Translations under genes and position numbers: made by a program | Source: an uncultured Opitutia bacterium | Lineage (GTDB): Bacteria; Verrucomicrobiota; Verrucomicrobiia; Opitutales; UBA953 | Assembly (NCBI GenBank): GCA_903840235.1 | Contig: CAIMFE010000216.1 | Location: 1-6,953 of the forward strand | Direction of reading: 5' to 3' | DNA: 6,953 nucleotides | Notes under the pieces: model-generated | The model's database searches: none | What the model was told of the DNA's origin: nothing | The model's input: only the letters and a program-made list of their open reading frames with translations | Shown here: positions 1 to 6,467 of the stretch, piece after piece | How positions within the stretch are numbered: the first letter of the stretch is position 1 | Layout of the letters: every line of letters starts with the position of its first letter

Positions 1-1338
1 ATTATTCAGCTCGCGGCCTGGCCTTGGCCTTTGCCTAGTTATGAGGATATCGAGAGCACTCCCAAGATTCTTTCTTTAATTTCAACACGGAGCTTTTGTT
101 ATGTATGGCAGGATAAGCCCAATTTTCTAAATAATAAAATACCGGAAAAATATTTTCGTTTTAAAGAAATTAATCAATTGGAGCTCACGCACTCGGGTGG
201 AGTAGGAAAAGCCATGGCAGTCGCCGATGTCGTTAGTCCCAAGAACAGTAATGTATTTTTAAGGGGCGACCGCAATAAACGTGGGCCGGTCGTTGCCCGC
301 CAGTTCTTAGAAATTCTTTCCGGTCCGACTCGCGTTCCCTTCACTCAGGGTAGCGGTCGAAGTGAGTTGGCTCAAGCGATTGCTAGTCCGACCAATCCAC
401 TGACGGCACGCGTTCTGGTGAACCGTGTTTGGATGCAACACTTCGGTGCGGGTATTGTTAGTTCGCTGGATGATTTCGGAAATATGTCCGAAAAACCGAC
501 TCATCCGGAATTGTTAAATTGGTTAGCGGTGCAATTTGTGGAGAACGGCTGGTCGATGAAAAATCTCCACCGCAAAATGCTCACCTCGCAAACGTATCGA
601 CAGTCGGCCAATCCCGCGATGAATCCGCTGGTTGCTAGTCGCGACGAAAATAATCCGAACAAAATTGATGCCGGAAATAAATACCTCTGGCGCTCTAATT
701 TACGTCGACTGGATTTCGAAAGTATTCGCGACGCACTTATCATGCTCACGGGAAAGATGGACTCCACGGTCGGTGGTCGCCCGGTGAATATCACCGATGA
801 GCCGTTGAGTTATCGTCGAAGCATTTACGGGTATATCGATCGTGAACACCTAAGCGACTTGCAAGCGCAGTTCGATTTCTCGGATCCGGACATGCCTAAC
901 TCTCGTCGCAATTCCACGATTGTTCCACAGCAGGCTTTATTCTTCATGAATAATCCGCTGTCGGTTGAAGTAGCACGAGCCGTGGCCGCACGCCCAGAAG
1001 TCGTGGGAGCGATTAACGATGATGCCAGAATCACCACCATGTACCGCATTATGTTCCAAAGAACACCGAAGTCTGATGAGGCACGTATGGCCAAAGAGTT
1101 TATCAAAAAAGTCACTGGCGTGGCCGCTGAACCAGTTACCGCCCAGTCGACTAAAGGTGAGAAAAGAAAGTTAGCTAAAGAGGCACCTAAACCGATTGAA
1201 AATCCCGCCGTCACCACGAAAATTGAGGGTGGGGTAATGAAGAATTTAGGGGTCAGAACTTCGCGAGCCAAGGTATCGCCTTGGGAAATGCTCGCCCAGG
1301 CCATGATTTGCTCGAACGAATTTGTTTATCTCGATTAA
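1..1338 (+). CDS. DUF1553 (PSD1) domain protein, 5' truncated by window edge
   Basis: The frame is open from base 1 to the TAA at 1336-1338, so the gene enters from the left and 445 codons are visible. A TTG at 31 is only an internal codon. Numbered from base 1, residues about 82-108 carry the family stretch NVFLRGDRN...VARQFLEILSG. Residues about 118-151 carry GSGRSELAQAIASPTNPLTARVLVNRVW and the following HFG. Later landmarks are THPELLNWLA (167-176), WRSNLRRLDFESIRDAL (230-246), YGYIDRE (276-282), VPQQALFFMNNPL (308-320) and the terminal LAQAMICSNEFVYLD. This is the normal order of the PSD1 domain. Family members usually carry DUF1549 (PSCyt2), and often a PSCyt1 cytochrome-like domain, upstream; those parts would lie outside the window. 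A lysine- and proline-rich linker (about residues 371-425) separates the PSD1 core from the C-terminal helix. The biochemical role is not established. Being followed after 17 bases by a DUF1501 gene is the usual family context and suggests a shared extracytoplasmic role. Confidence 0.
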   Translation: MIQLAAWPWPLPSYEDIESTPKILSLISTRSFCYVWQDKPNFLNNKIPEKYFRFKEINQLELTHSGGVGKAMAVADVVSPKNSNVFLRGDRNKRGPVVARQFLEILSGPTRVPFTQGSGRSELAQAIASPTNPLTARVLVNRVWMQHFGAGIVSSLDDFGNMSEKPTHPELLNWLAVQFVENGWSMKNLHRKMLTSQTYRQSANPAMNPLVASRDENNPNKIDAGNKYLWRSNLRRLDFESIRDALIMLTGKMDSTVGGRPVNITDEPLSYRRSIYGYIDREHLSDLQAQFDFSDPDMPNSRRNSTIVPQQALFFMNNPLSVEVARAVAARPEVVGAINDDARITTMYRIMFQRTPKSDEARMAKEFIKKVTGVAAEPVTAQSTKGEKRKLAKEAPKPIENPAVTTKIEGGVMKNLGVRTSRAKVSPWEMLAQAMICSNEFVYLD

Positions 1339-1355
1339 CCCTATATCATTTAACT

Positions 1356-2744
1356 ATGGAAACTCCCAATTGCAGTAACCAGATCCCCGAGGCAAATTCT
1401 CGTCGGGAGTTTCTTCGTCAAACGGGACTAAGCATGGGCACGCTCGCATTCGGTACAATGCTCTCGCGCGGACTGATTACCGACGCTCGTGCGGAAGGGC
1501 CGTTAAATTTAAAAGTACGTGCCGCGCCGTTGCCGGCTAAAGCTAAACATATTATTCATATTTTTGCCGGTGGAGCTCCTTCACACTTAGATACGTTTGA
1601 TTATAAACCTGGTATGAAAGACTTGGCGGAAAAATCTAAAGCGGGTCAGGCTGGTGTTATCTTTCCTACGCCCTTTGAATTTAAGCAGTGTGGAAAATCC
1701 GGTTTAGCGATCAGTGAAATCTTCCCTAAATTACAAGAGGTGGCTGATGACCTCTGTATTATTCGCTCCATGCACTCGGATATTCCTGCGCACGGTCCTG
1801 CCTCTAAACTTCTGCACACGGGCTCAGCTATTTTAACGAAGCCTTCCTTGGGCTCATGGGTTTTATACGGCCTCGGAACCGAGAGCCAGGACTTGCCTGG
1901 GTTCGTCAGTCTAGGTGGCCAGGTGGAAGCACGTCAGGCGGCCTTTTTACCCAGTATCTATCAAGGTGCAAAAACGTCTTTCCGTACCAACGTGGCGGCG
2001 AATCGCGTCATCCCTAATTTACAAAGCGAGTTCACCAATGAGGAAGCGCAAAGAAAACAACTCGATTTGGTTCATCAACTGAACGATCAGCATATTAAGA
2101 CTGTTCAAAAAGATGAACAGCTAGAGGCCCGCATTGAGTCTTTTGAATTGGCATTCCGAATGCAGACGGCGGCGACAGATGCTTTTGATATTTCTAAAGA
2201 ATCACAAAAAACGCGCGATGCTTACGGGAAGACTGAATTAGGAGCCAAACTTTTATGTGCACGTCGTCTCGTTGAACGTGGCGTTCGCTTTGTACAAATC
2301 GACGCAGGCGGCTGGGATCACCATAATAATATTCAACTCGCAGCGGCCCGCACGGGAGCGGCGATTGATGGTCCCGCAGCTGCTTTAATTAAAGACTTAA
2401 AGGAGCGCGGACTCTTGAGTTCCACGTTGGTAATCTGGGGTGGAGAATTTGGTCGCACGCCGACGACTGCCGGACGAGTCAATCCGAACAGCGGTCGCGA
2501 TCACTGGTCTAAGGCCTATTGCGCTTGGATGGCTGGTGGAGGAGTGAAGGCCGGAATTAATTATGGTGAAACCGATGACATCGGTGGCGAAGTTGTTTCC
2601 AACGGCGTCGATGTTCACGACTTGCACGCAACGATTCTGCGCTTGATGGGCTTTGATCACACTAAACTTACCTATCGATACAACGGTCGTGATTTCCGTC
2701 TGACGGATAACTACGGTCAGGTTGCCGAAGGCATTATCGCGTAA
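1356..2744 (+). CDS. DUF1501 family protein with Tat signal peptide
   Basis: A 462-residue protein that belongs to DUF1501, a family related to the alkaline phosphatase/sulfatase fold and of unproven activity. The ATG at 1356 is preferred over an in-frame ATG at 1281. The upstream start would overlap the previous gene, and 1356 places a twin-arginine motif correctly: SRREFLR at residues 15-21, a hydrophobic stretch to about residue 41, and a likely cleavage site after ARA (44-46). Export by the Tat route in folded form is therefore inferred. Family landmarks are FAGGAPSHLDTFD (70-82), GGWDHHNN (318-325), IWGGEFGRTP (360-369), GRDHW (380-384), VHDLHATIL (420-428) and YRYNGRDFRLTD (440-451). 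The Asp and His residues in these motifs are candidate metal ligands by analogy with the fold. It follows the DUF1553 gene by 17 bases, with no promoter-sized gap, so co-transcription is likely. No Shine-Dalgarno sequence precedes the start. The family call is firm; the function is unknown. Confidence 0.94.
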   Translation: METPNCSNQIPEANSRREFLRQTGLSMGTLAFGTMLSRGLITDARAEGPLNLKVRAAPLPAKAKHIIHIFAGGAPSHLDTFDYKPGMKDLAEKSKAGQAGVIFPTPFEFKQCGKSGLAISEIFPKLQEVADDLCIIRSMHSDIPAHGPASKLLHTGSAILTKPSLGSWVLYGLGTESQDLPGFVSLGGQVEARQAAFLPSIYQGAKTSFRTNVAANRVIPNLQSEFTNEEAQRKQLDLVHQLNDQHIKTVQKDEQLEARIESFELAFRMQTAATDAFDISKESQKTRDAYGKTELGAKLLCARRLVERGVRFVQIDAGGWDHHNNIQLAAARTGAAIDGPAAALIKDLKERGLLSSTLVIWGGEFGRTPTTAGRVNPNSGRDHWSKAYCAWMAGGGVKAGINYGETDDIGGEVVSNGVDVHDLHATILRLMGFDHTKLTYRYNGRDFRLTDNYGQVAEGIIA

Positions 2745-2745
2745 A

Positions 2746-3588
2746 TTATAAATCTACGTTATCGATTAAGCGAGTGTTGCCCAGATAACAGGCAAGGGCT
2801 AACACGCATTCACCGGGAAGAATCTTGGTGACCTCACTTAAGGTTTCTCGATGTACGACTTTTAAATATTGGACGCGCAGTGAGGCATCCAGCGTAAGTC
2901 TTTTAAAGGCAGCCTTCTCAATGAGAATGGGATTCGTTTCACCTTTCTGTACTAACTCTTGAGCTACCTTGCAGGCGGCTGGTATCGCTGTGGCCTTTTG
3001 AAGTTCTTCCGGGGTGAGGTAGCGATTTCTTGAACTGAGGGCGAGTCCGTTGGGCTCACGCACCGTTTCATCGATAATCACTTTAACGGGCATGTGTAGG
3101 TCGTGGACCATTTGTTTAATGACCACACATTGTTGTAAATCTTTTCGACCAAACACGGCACAGGTCGGTTGAATCACATTGAAGAGCATTGCGACAACCG
3201 TGCTCACCCCGCGAAAATGTCCGGGTCGAAAGGCCCCACAAAGACCCGTGGTCACTTTTTCAACATCGACCCAAGTGTTCGCATTTTTAGGATAAAATTC
3301 TTCAACGGTCGGAGCAAAAATAAGATCCACCGAGGCTTTGCTGCACGCATCACGGTCCGCTTCAAATGTTCTTGGGTATTTTGAAAAATCTTCGTTCGGG
3401 CCAAATTGTGTAGGGTTAACAAAGATGGAGACGACCGTGTAATCTGCTTCCGCCCGGGCACGTTTAATTAAGGAGAGGTGTCCAGCGTGTAGGCATCCCA
3501 TCGTAGGCACCAAGCAGATTTTTTTCCCTGCGGCGCGAACTTTATCAAGTGCCTGACGTAGATCTGAAATGGTTTGTATAACTTGCAT
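2746..3588 (-). CDS. panC: Pantothenate synthetase (pantoate--beta-alanine ligase)
   Basis: A 280-residue cytoplasmic enzyme, matching the usual length of about 280. It joins pantoate and beta-alanine using ATP through a pantoyl-adenylate, the last step of vitamin B5 synthesis before coenzyme A. The nucleotidyltransferase signature PTMGCLHAGHLSLI is at residues 28-41, with the ATP-binding H34-x-x-H37. Other landmarks are FVNPTQFGPNEDFSKYPRT (56-74), RPGHFRGVSTVV (121-132), FGRKDLQQ (146-153, with K149, D150 and Q153) and NGLALSSRN (180-188, with S185, S186 and R187). The frame stays open upstream to an ATG at 3687, but the family start is MQVIQTISDL at 3588, so the 33-residue extension is rejected. 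Minor oddities are Cys32 where Ala, Asn or Tyr is usual, and Arg148 where Glu is common. No panB or panD lies beside it. The gene converges on the DUF1501 gene, with one base between the stops. Confidence 0.97.
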   Translation of the reverse strand: MQVIQTISDLRQALDKVRAAGKKICLVPTMGCLHAGHLSLIKRARAEADYTVVSIFVNPTQFGPNEDFSKYPRTFEADRDACSKASVDLIFAPTVEEFYPKNANTWVDVEKVTTGLCGAFRPGHFRGVSTVVAMLFNVIQPTCAVFGRKDLQQCVVIKQMVHDLHMPVKVIIDETVREPNGLALSSRNRYLTPEELQKATAIPAACKVAQELVQKGETNPILIEKAAFKRLTLDASLRVQYLKVVHRETLSEVTKILPGECVLALACYLGNTRLIDNVDL

Positions 3589-3622
3589 GCAAAGAGGTGA
3601 GCGAGCGGGTGGTATCGAAGTG

Positions 3623-3651
3623 ACTATAAACATAAAAAAAGTACGCATTAA
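3623..3651 (-). promoter_or_regulatory. Candidate panC promoter
   Basis: Read on the - strand, TTAATG (3651-3646, 3 of 6 to the -35 consensus) and TATAGT (3628-3623, 5 of 6 to the -10 consensus) are separated by 17 bases. Transcription would begin near 3616, giving a leader of about 28 bases before the panC ATG. The region lies in the 149-base gap between divergent genes, where a promoter is expected. The match is modest, and sigma-factor preference in this lineage is assumed rather than shown. Confidence 0.33.
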
Positions 3652-3682
3652 TACAAGATATCTTCCTTTGCATCCACGGAAC

Positions 3683-3712
3683 TTCATGTAGAGTTAGACC
3701 AGTTGATTTAAT
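3683..3712 (+). promoter_or_regulatory. Candidate promoter for the isomerase/oxidoreductase unit
   Basis: TTCATG (3683-3688, 3 of 6 to -35) and TTTAAT (3707-3712, 5 of 6 to -10) are separated by 18 bases in the A+T-rich part of the divergent gap. Transcription would begin near 3719, leaving a leader of about 19 bases before the ATG at 3738. The -35 element is weak, so this is only the best fit in a region that must contain a promoter if the unit is transcribed from here. Confidence 0.25.
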
Positions 3713-3737
3713 AAATATTCACCCCGTCTTCGCCCCT

Positions 3738-4799
3738 ATGTCACTTAATCCTGTTACTCTCTTTACTGGCCAATGGGCCGATTTACCTATCGCGGAACTT
3801 TTACCTAAAGTTAAAGCCATGGGATACGATGGCGTGGAGTTAGCCTGCTGGGGCGATCACTTTGATGTATATCGCGCGGTGCACGAACCTGCCTATGTGG
3901 AATCGGTTTGGAAACTTTTAGAAAAAAATGGTTTAGGATGTTGGGCAATTTCTGCGCACTTAGTCGGGCAGGCTACTTGTGATTTGGTCGACGAACGTCA
4001 CCAAGCGATTCTCCCGGAACGGGTGTGGGGCGATGGTGTTCCGGAGTCTGTCCGTCAGCGTGCTGCCGCAGAAATGATTCTTACCGCTCAAGCGGCTCGA
4101 AAGTTTTTTGATGCGGGTAAAAATATCATGGCTAAGTTTCCTAAAGGAACGGGCAAGGCAGTCGTTAACGGATTTACGGGTTCGTCCATCTGGCACGCAC
4201 TCTATGCGTTCCCGCCCACTTCTCAGTCTTATCTCAAAAAAGGTTATAACGATTTCGCGAAACGCTGGCTGCCGATTCTCGATGCCTTCGAGAAGCAGGA
4301 TGTTTATTTCGGACTGGAGGTACATCCGACTGAAATCGCCTTTGATATCGTTTCTGCCCAGCGAGCCTTAGAAGCCGTGGGTCAGCACAAACGCTTCGGT
4401 TTTAATTTTGATCCCAGTCACTTGGGCTATCAGGGCGTGGATTATATTAAATTTATTCACACATTCGCTACACAAATTCATCACGTGCACATGAAGGACG
4501 CTTGGTGGGGCCATGGTGATGGTACGGTCGGCGTCTTTGGTGGCCATACCGATTTCTGTGACTCACGTCGCGCGTGGGATTTTCGTTCCGTGGGTCGTGG
4601 TGATGTAAAATTTGAAGACGTGATCGTCGCCTTAAATGATATCCGTTATACTGGTCCGCTCTCGGTGGAGTGGGAAGACGGGCGGATGGATCGCTTCCAT
4701 GGAGCGACCGAAAGTTGTGCCTTCGTGAAACGTCTCGCATTTCCACCCAGCGCCATCGCTTTTGATGCCGCCTTTGATCGCCAAAAACAGAAAAAATAA
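3738..4799 (+). CDS. Sugar phosphate isomerase/epimerase (xylose isomerase-like TIM barrel)
   Basis: A 353-residue cytoplasmic protein of the AP endonuclease 2/xylose isomerase-like TIM-barrel superfamily. It belongs to a long subgroup marked by TLFTGQWADLP (7-17), GYDGVELACWGDHFDV (29-44) and VNGFTGSSIWHALYAFPP (143-160). Likely metal and substrate residues sit at the ends of barrel strands: E194 and H196 in GLEVHPTE, D225 and H228 in NFDPSHLGYQ, H249 and H251 in HHVHMKDA, and E311 in LSVEWED. WDFRSVGRGDVKF (280-292) is another family hallmark. The set of acidic and His residues fits a divalent-metal isomerase or epimerase acting on a sugar, keto-sugar or polyol derivative. The ATG at 3738 gives the usual family N-terminus; no Shine-Dalgarno precedes it. 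An oxidoreductase gene follows after 14 bases, so the two probably act in one pathway. Inositol breakdown (IolE-like step) and 3-keto-sugar chemistry are both possible; the substrate cannot be told. Confidence 0.9.
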   Translation: MSLNPVTLFTGQWADLPIAELLPKVKAMGYDGVELACWGDHFDVYRAVHEPAYVESVWKLLEKNGLGCWAISAHLVGQATCDLVDERHQAILPERVWGDGVPESVRQRAAAEMILTAQAARKFFDAGKNIMAKFPKGTGKAVVNGFTGSSIWHALYAFPPTSQSYLKKGYNDFAKRWLPILDAFEKQDVYFGLEVHPTEIAFDIVSAQRALEAVGQHKRFGFNFDPSHLGYQGVDYIKFIHTFATQIHHVHMKDAWWGHGDGTVGVFGGHTDFCDSRRAWDFRSVGRGDVKFEDVIVALNDIRYTGPLSVEWEDGRMDRFHGATESCAFVKRLAFPPSAIAFDAAFDRQKQKK

Positions 4800-4813
4800 A
4801 TTTTAAAATTACT

Positions 4814-5896
4814 ATGACTATTAAAGTGGGAATTATTGGAGCAGGCGGAATGTTACAGTATCACGCTGCAGGCTTCCAAAAAGCGGGCGCTAAAATTATC
4901 GCCATCGCCGATCGCCATACCGCGGCTGCCCAAAAGGCTGCCGAAAAATATAAGGTTCCCAATGTTTTTGAATCCGTAGAGGCAATGCTCGCGGGCTGTC
5001 CGGAGCTCGATGCGGTCAGTATCATCGTTCCCAATAAACTGCACGCTCCACTGGCTATCCAATGTCTCAAGGCAGGTAAGCACGTTTTCTGTGAGAAGCC
5101 TCCAGCGCTCAGTGCGCGCGAGGTAAATGAGATTATTGCGGCGGCGAAGTCTTCAGGAAAAAAAGTAATGTTTAATTTCAATAATCGCGCCCGGCCCGAA
5201 TCGGCGGCGATGATGAAATTAATTAATAATGGTGAAGTTGGAAAAATTAATTCCGCTCAAGCGAAGTGGATTCGTCGCACGGGCATTCCGGGTTTTGGTG
5301 GATGGTTTACGACCAAAGAATTATCCGGCGGCGGCCCACTCATCGATCTCCTTCATATGGTTGATTTAGCGATGTATTTTATGGGCTATCCTGAACCCGC
5401 TCATGTGCTAGGTCAGACCTTCAATGACTTTATTCAGGATAAATCTTTTAAAGGTCCTTGGGGTATCGCTGATGTCGTCGGTGGAGTGACCGACGTAGAA
5501 AATGCGGCCCATGGTTTTATTACTTTTAAATCGGGACAGGTTTTAACGCTGCAAGTGTCTTGGGCCGAGATGGTGAAGCGCGAAGAGGTTTCAGTAGTGT
5601 TTCAAGGTACGAAAGCGGGTGGTAAAGTGGAACGACTTTTTGGCTCTGATGGCTTAGATGATACCGCAATCGATACTTGTGAGTTATACGTTCAAGAAAA
5701 CGGCAAGAGTGTGAATCGTGTCATTAAAACTCCCGAGTGTCTTGATATGGGCCGATCCGACTCCGCAGCTAATTTCATTGAAGCCATCGAAGGGAAGGCC
5801 GCTCCATTAAATACACCCGAACAAGCCTTGCGCTTAATGCAGGTAATCGACGCAATTTACGCTTCCGCCCAAACAGGTCGCCCCGTTTCTATTTAA
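4814..5896 (+). CDS. Gfo/Idh/MocA family NAD(P)-dependent oxidoreductase
   Basis: A 360-residue, probably cytoplasmic dehydrogenase, of typical length for the family. The N-terminal Rossmann domain (about 1-120) opens with VGIIGAGGML (5-14) and includes IADRHTAAAQKAAEKY (31-46) for cofactor binding. The catalytic-domain junction carries the signature CEKPPALS (93-100), with the conserved Lys95. GGGPLIDLLHMVDLA (172-186) supplies Asp178 and His181, the usual active-site positions in the C-terminal alpha/beta domain. Relatives oxidise or reduce a hydroxyl on sugars, inositols or amino-sugar derivatives, often giving 2- or 3-keto products. There is no Tat or Sec signal, unlike many PVC-group homologues, so action inside the cell is inferred. 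It lies 14 bases after the sugar isomerase gene on the same strand. Its stop overlaps that of tspO on the other strand by four bases (TTAA, 5893-5896). The family call is firm; the substrate is unknown. Confidence 0.94.
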   Translation: MTIKVGIIGAGGMLQYHAAGFQKAGAKIIAIADRHTAAAQKAAEKYKVPNVFESVEAMLAGCPELDAVSIIVPNKLHAPLAIQCLKAGKHVFCEKPPALSAREVNEIIAAAKSSGKKVMFNFNNRARPESAAMMKLINNGEVGKINSAQAKWIRRTGIPGFGGWFTTKELSGGGPLIDLLHMVDLAMYFMGYPEPAHVLGQTFNDFIQDKSFKGPWGIADVVGGVTDVENAAHGFITFKSGQVLTLQVSWAEMVKREEVSVVFQGTKAGGKVERLFGSDGLDDTAIDTCELYVQENGKSVNRVIKTPECLDMGRSDSAANFIEAIEGKAAPLNTPEQALRLMQVIDAIYASAQTGRPVSI

Positions 5897-6372
5897 CGAT
5901 TTAGGAAATAGATACTCGCGTTGAGTATCGTGGCGAAACTCACCCAGAGTAGGTGGGGGCTTTGCAGGTATGCCGCGGTCTTGTTTTCTTGATAGAGGCA
6001 ACGCACCCAGGCTCCGAGTATGATTAGGTAGAATGCTAAAATAACCAGGGCCCAACCCAGTTGGTGATATTTAAAAAAGACCGGAGACCAGAGGGCATTG
6101 GAAACTAGCATTAAAAAGAAAAATATCTTTGTGAGTTTATTCTGGCTAGATTTCCAGACCATCCATTGCGAGATAGCCATTAAAAGATAGAGGGTGCTCC
6201 AGACGGGTCCAAAAAGATAGTTGGGCGGATTGAAAGTAGGCTTGGTGAGGTTCGCATACCAGCCGGTGATTTCAGGTAATGTTGCACGCGAGCCCAGCCA
6301 GCCGATCCCAAGTGTTAGTAAAATCAAAAGCCCTAAAATACCTAAACTTCCTCGGGTCTGCGGTGATTTCAT
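5893..6372 (-). CDS. tspO: TspO/MBR family membrane protein
   Basis: A 159-residue integral membrane protein, the standard length for bacterial TspO (translocator protein/peripheral benzodiazepine receptor family). Five hydrophobic helices can be placed near residues 9-28, 50-72, 82-101, 105-125 and 139-157. Family motifs are WYANLTKPTFNPPNYLFGPVW (38-58, cited in part as WYxxLxKPxFxPP), LYLLMAIS (61-68), NALWSPVFF (92-100) and LLWVSFATILNASIYFLN (141-158). These aromatic and proline positions line the ligand pocket in solved family structures. Relatives bind porphyrins such as protoporphyrin IX and modulate oxygen, light or stress responses; no such partner gene is visible here. The ATG at 6372 gives a short cytoplasmic N-terminus (KSPQTRG) before helix 1, as expected. 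It runs divergently from dapL across 95 bases and converges on the oxidoreductase with a four-base overlap. Confidence 0.95.
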   Translation of the reverse strand: MKSPQTRGSLGILGLLILLTLGIGWLGSRATLPEITGWYANLTKPTFNPPNYLFGPVWSTLYLLMAISQWMVWKSSQNKLTKIFFFLMLVSNALWSPVFFKYHQLGWALVILAFYLIILGAWVRCLYQENKTAAYLQSPHLLWVSFATILNASIYFLNR

Positions 6373-6467
6373 AGCTTTAATATGTTCGATATTCGCTCAG
6401 GAGCAAGGGAAGTATTTTGACCGCTTGCCATTCGGCGTTTTGTTCTTCTTTTTCGTGTCACTAAGCC
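6373..6467. promoter_or_regulatory. Divergent tspO/dapL control region
   Basis: This 95-base gap must hold the leaders and probably the promoters of tspO (leftward) and dapL (rightward). It contains TTGACC at 6417-6422, 5 of 6 to a -35 element, but no good -10 at the expected distance. Downstream is a pyrimidine-rich stretch (6438-6453) just before the dapL ATG. A short inverted repeat, AATAT-gttcg-ATATT (6379-6393), sits next to the tspO start and could be an operator or chance. Neither start has a Shine-Dalgarno sequence. Confidence 0.4.

Noticed and set aside
31..33. TTG as the start codon of the DUF1553 gene.
   Set aside because: The reading frame is open to base 1, and the visible protein lacks the upstream DUF1549 region usual for the family, so the gene is simply cut by the window edge.
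31..190. A+T-rich stretch in the DUF1553 gene that might mark a frameshift, insertion or foreign segment.
   Set aside because: The frame stays open and leads straight into the conserved family sequence, and this inter-domain region is variable in the family.
1281..1355. Upstream in-frame ATG for the DUF1501 gene that would overlap the end of the DUF1553 gene by 58 bases.
   Set aside because: The added 25 residues are a frame shadow of the previous gene, and the start at 1356 puts the twin-arginine motif at the normal distance from the N-terminus.
3589..3687. In-frame 33-residue N-terminal extension of PanC starting at an ATG at 3687, with a hydrophobic stretch resembling a signal peptide.
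   Set aside because: PanC is a cytoplasmic enzyme and its family N-terminus begins at MQVIQTI (3588). The extension would use up most of the divergent promoter region and cover the candidate panC promoter.
4468..4746. Open frame of 92 codons on the - strand inside the sugar isomerase gene, rich in Arg and His.
   Set aside because: It lies wholly inside a well-supported gene, has no recognisable domain, and its composition is that expected of an antisense shadow frame.
6417..6445. TTGACC as the -35 of a dapL promoter.
   Set aside because: The hexamer is good, but the base run at a 17-base spacing (TTGTTC) matches the -10 consensus poorly, so it is not called as a promoter on its own.
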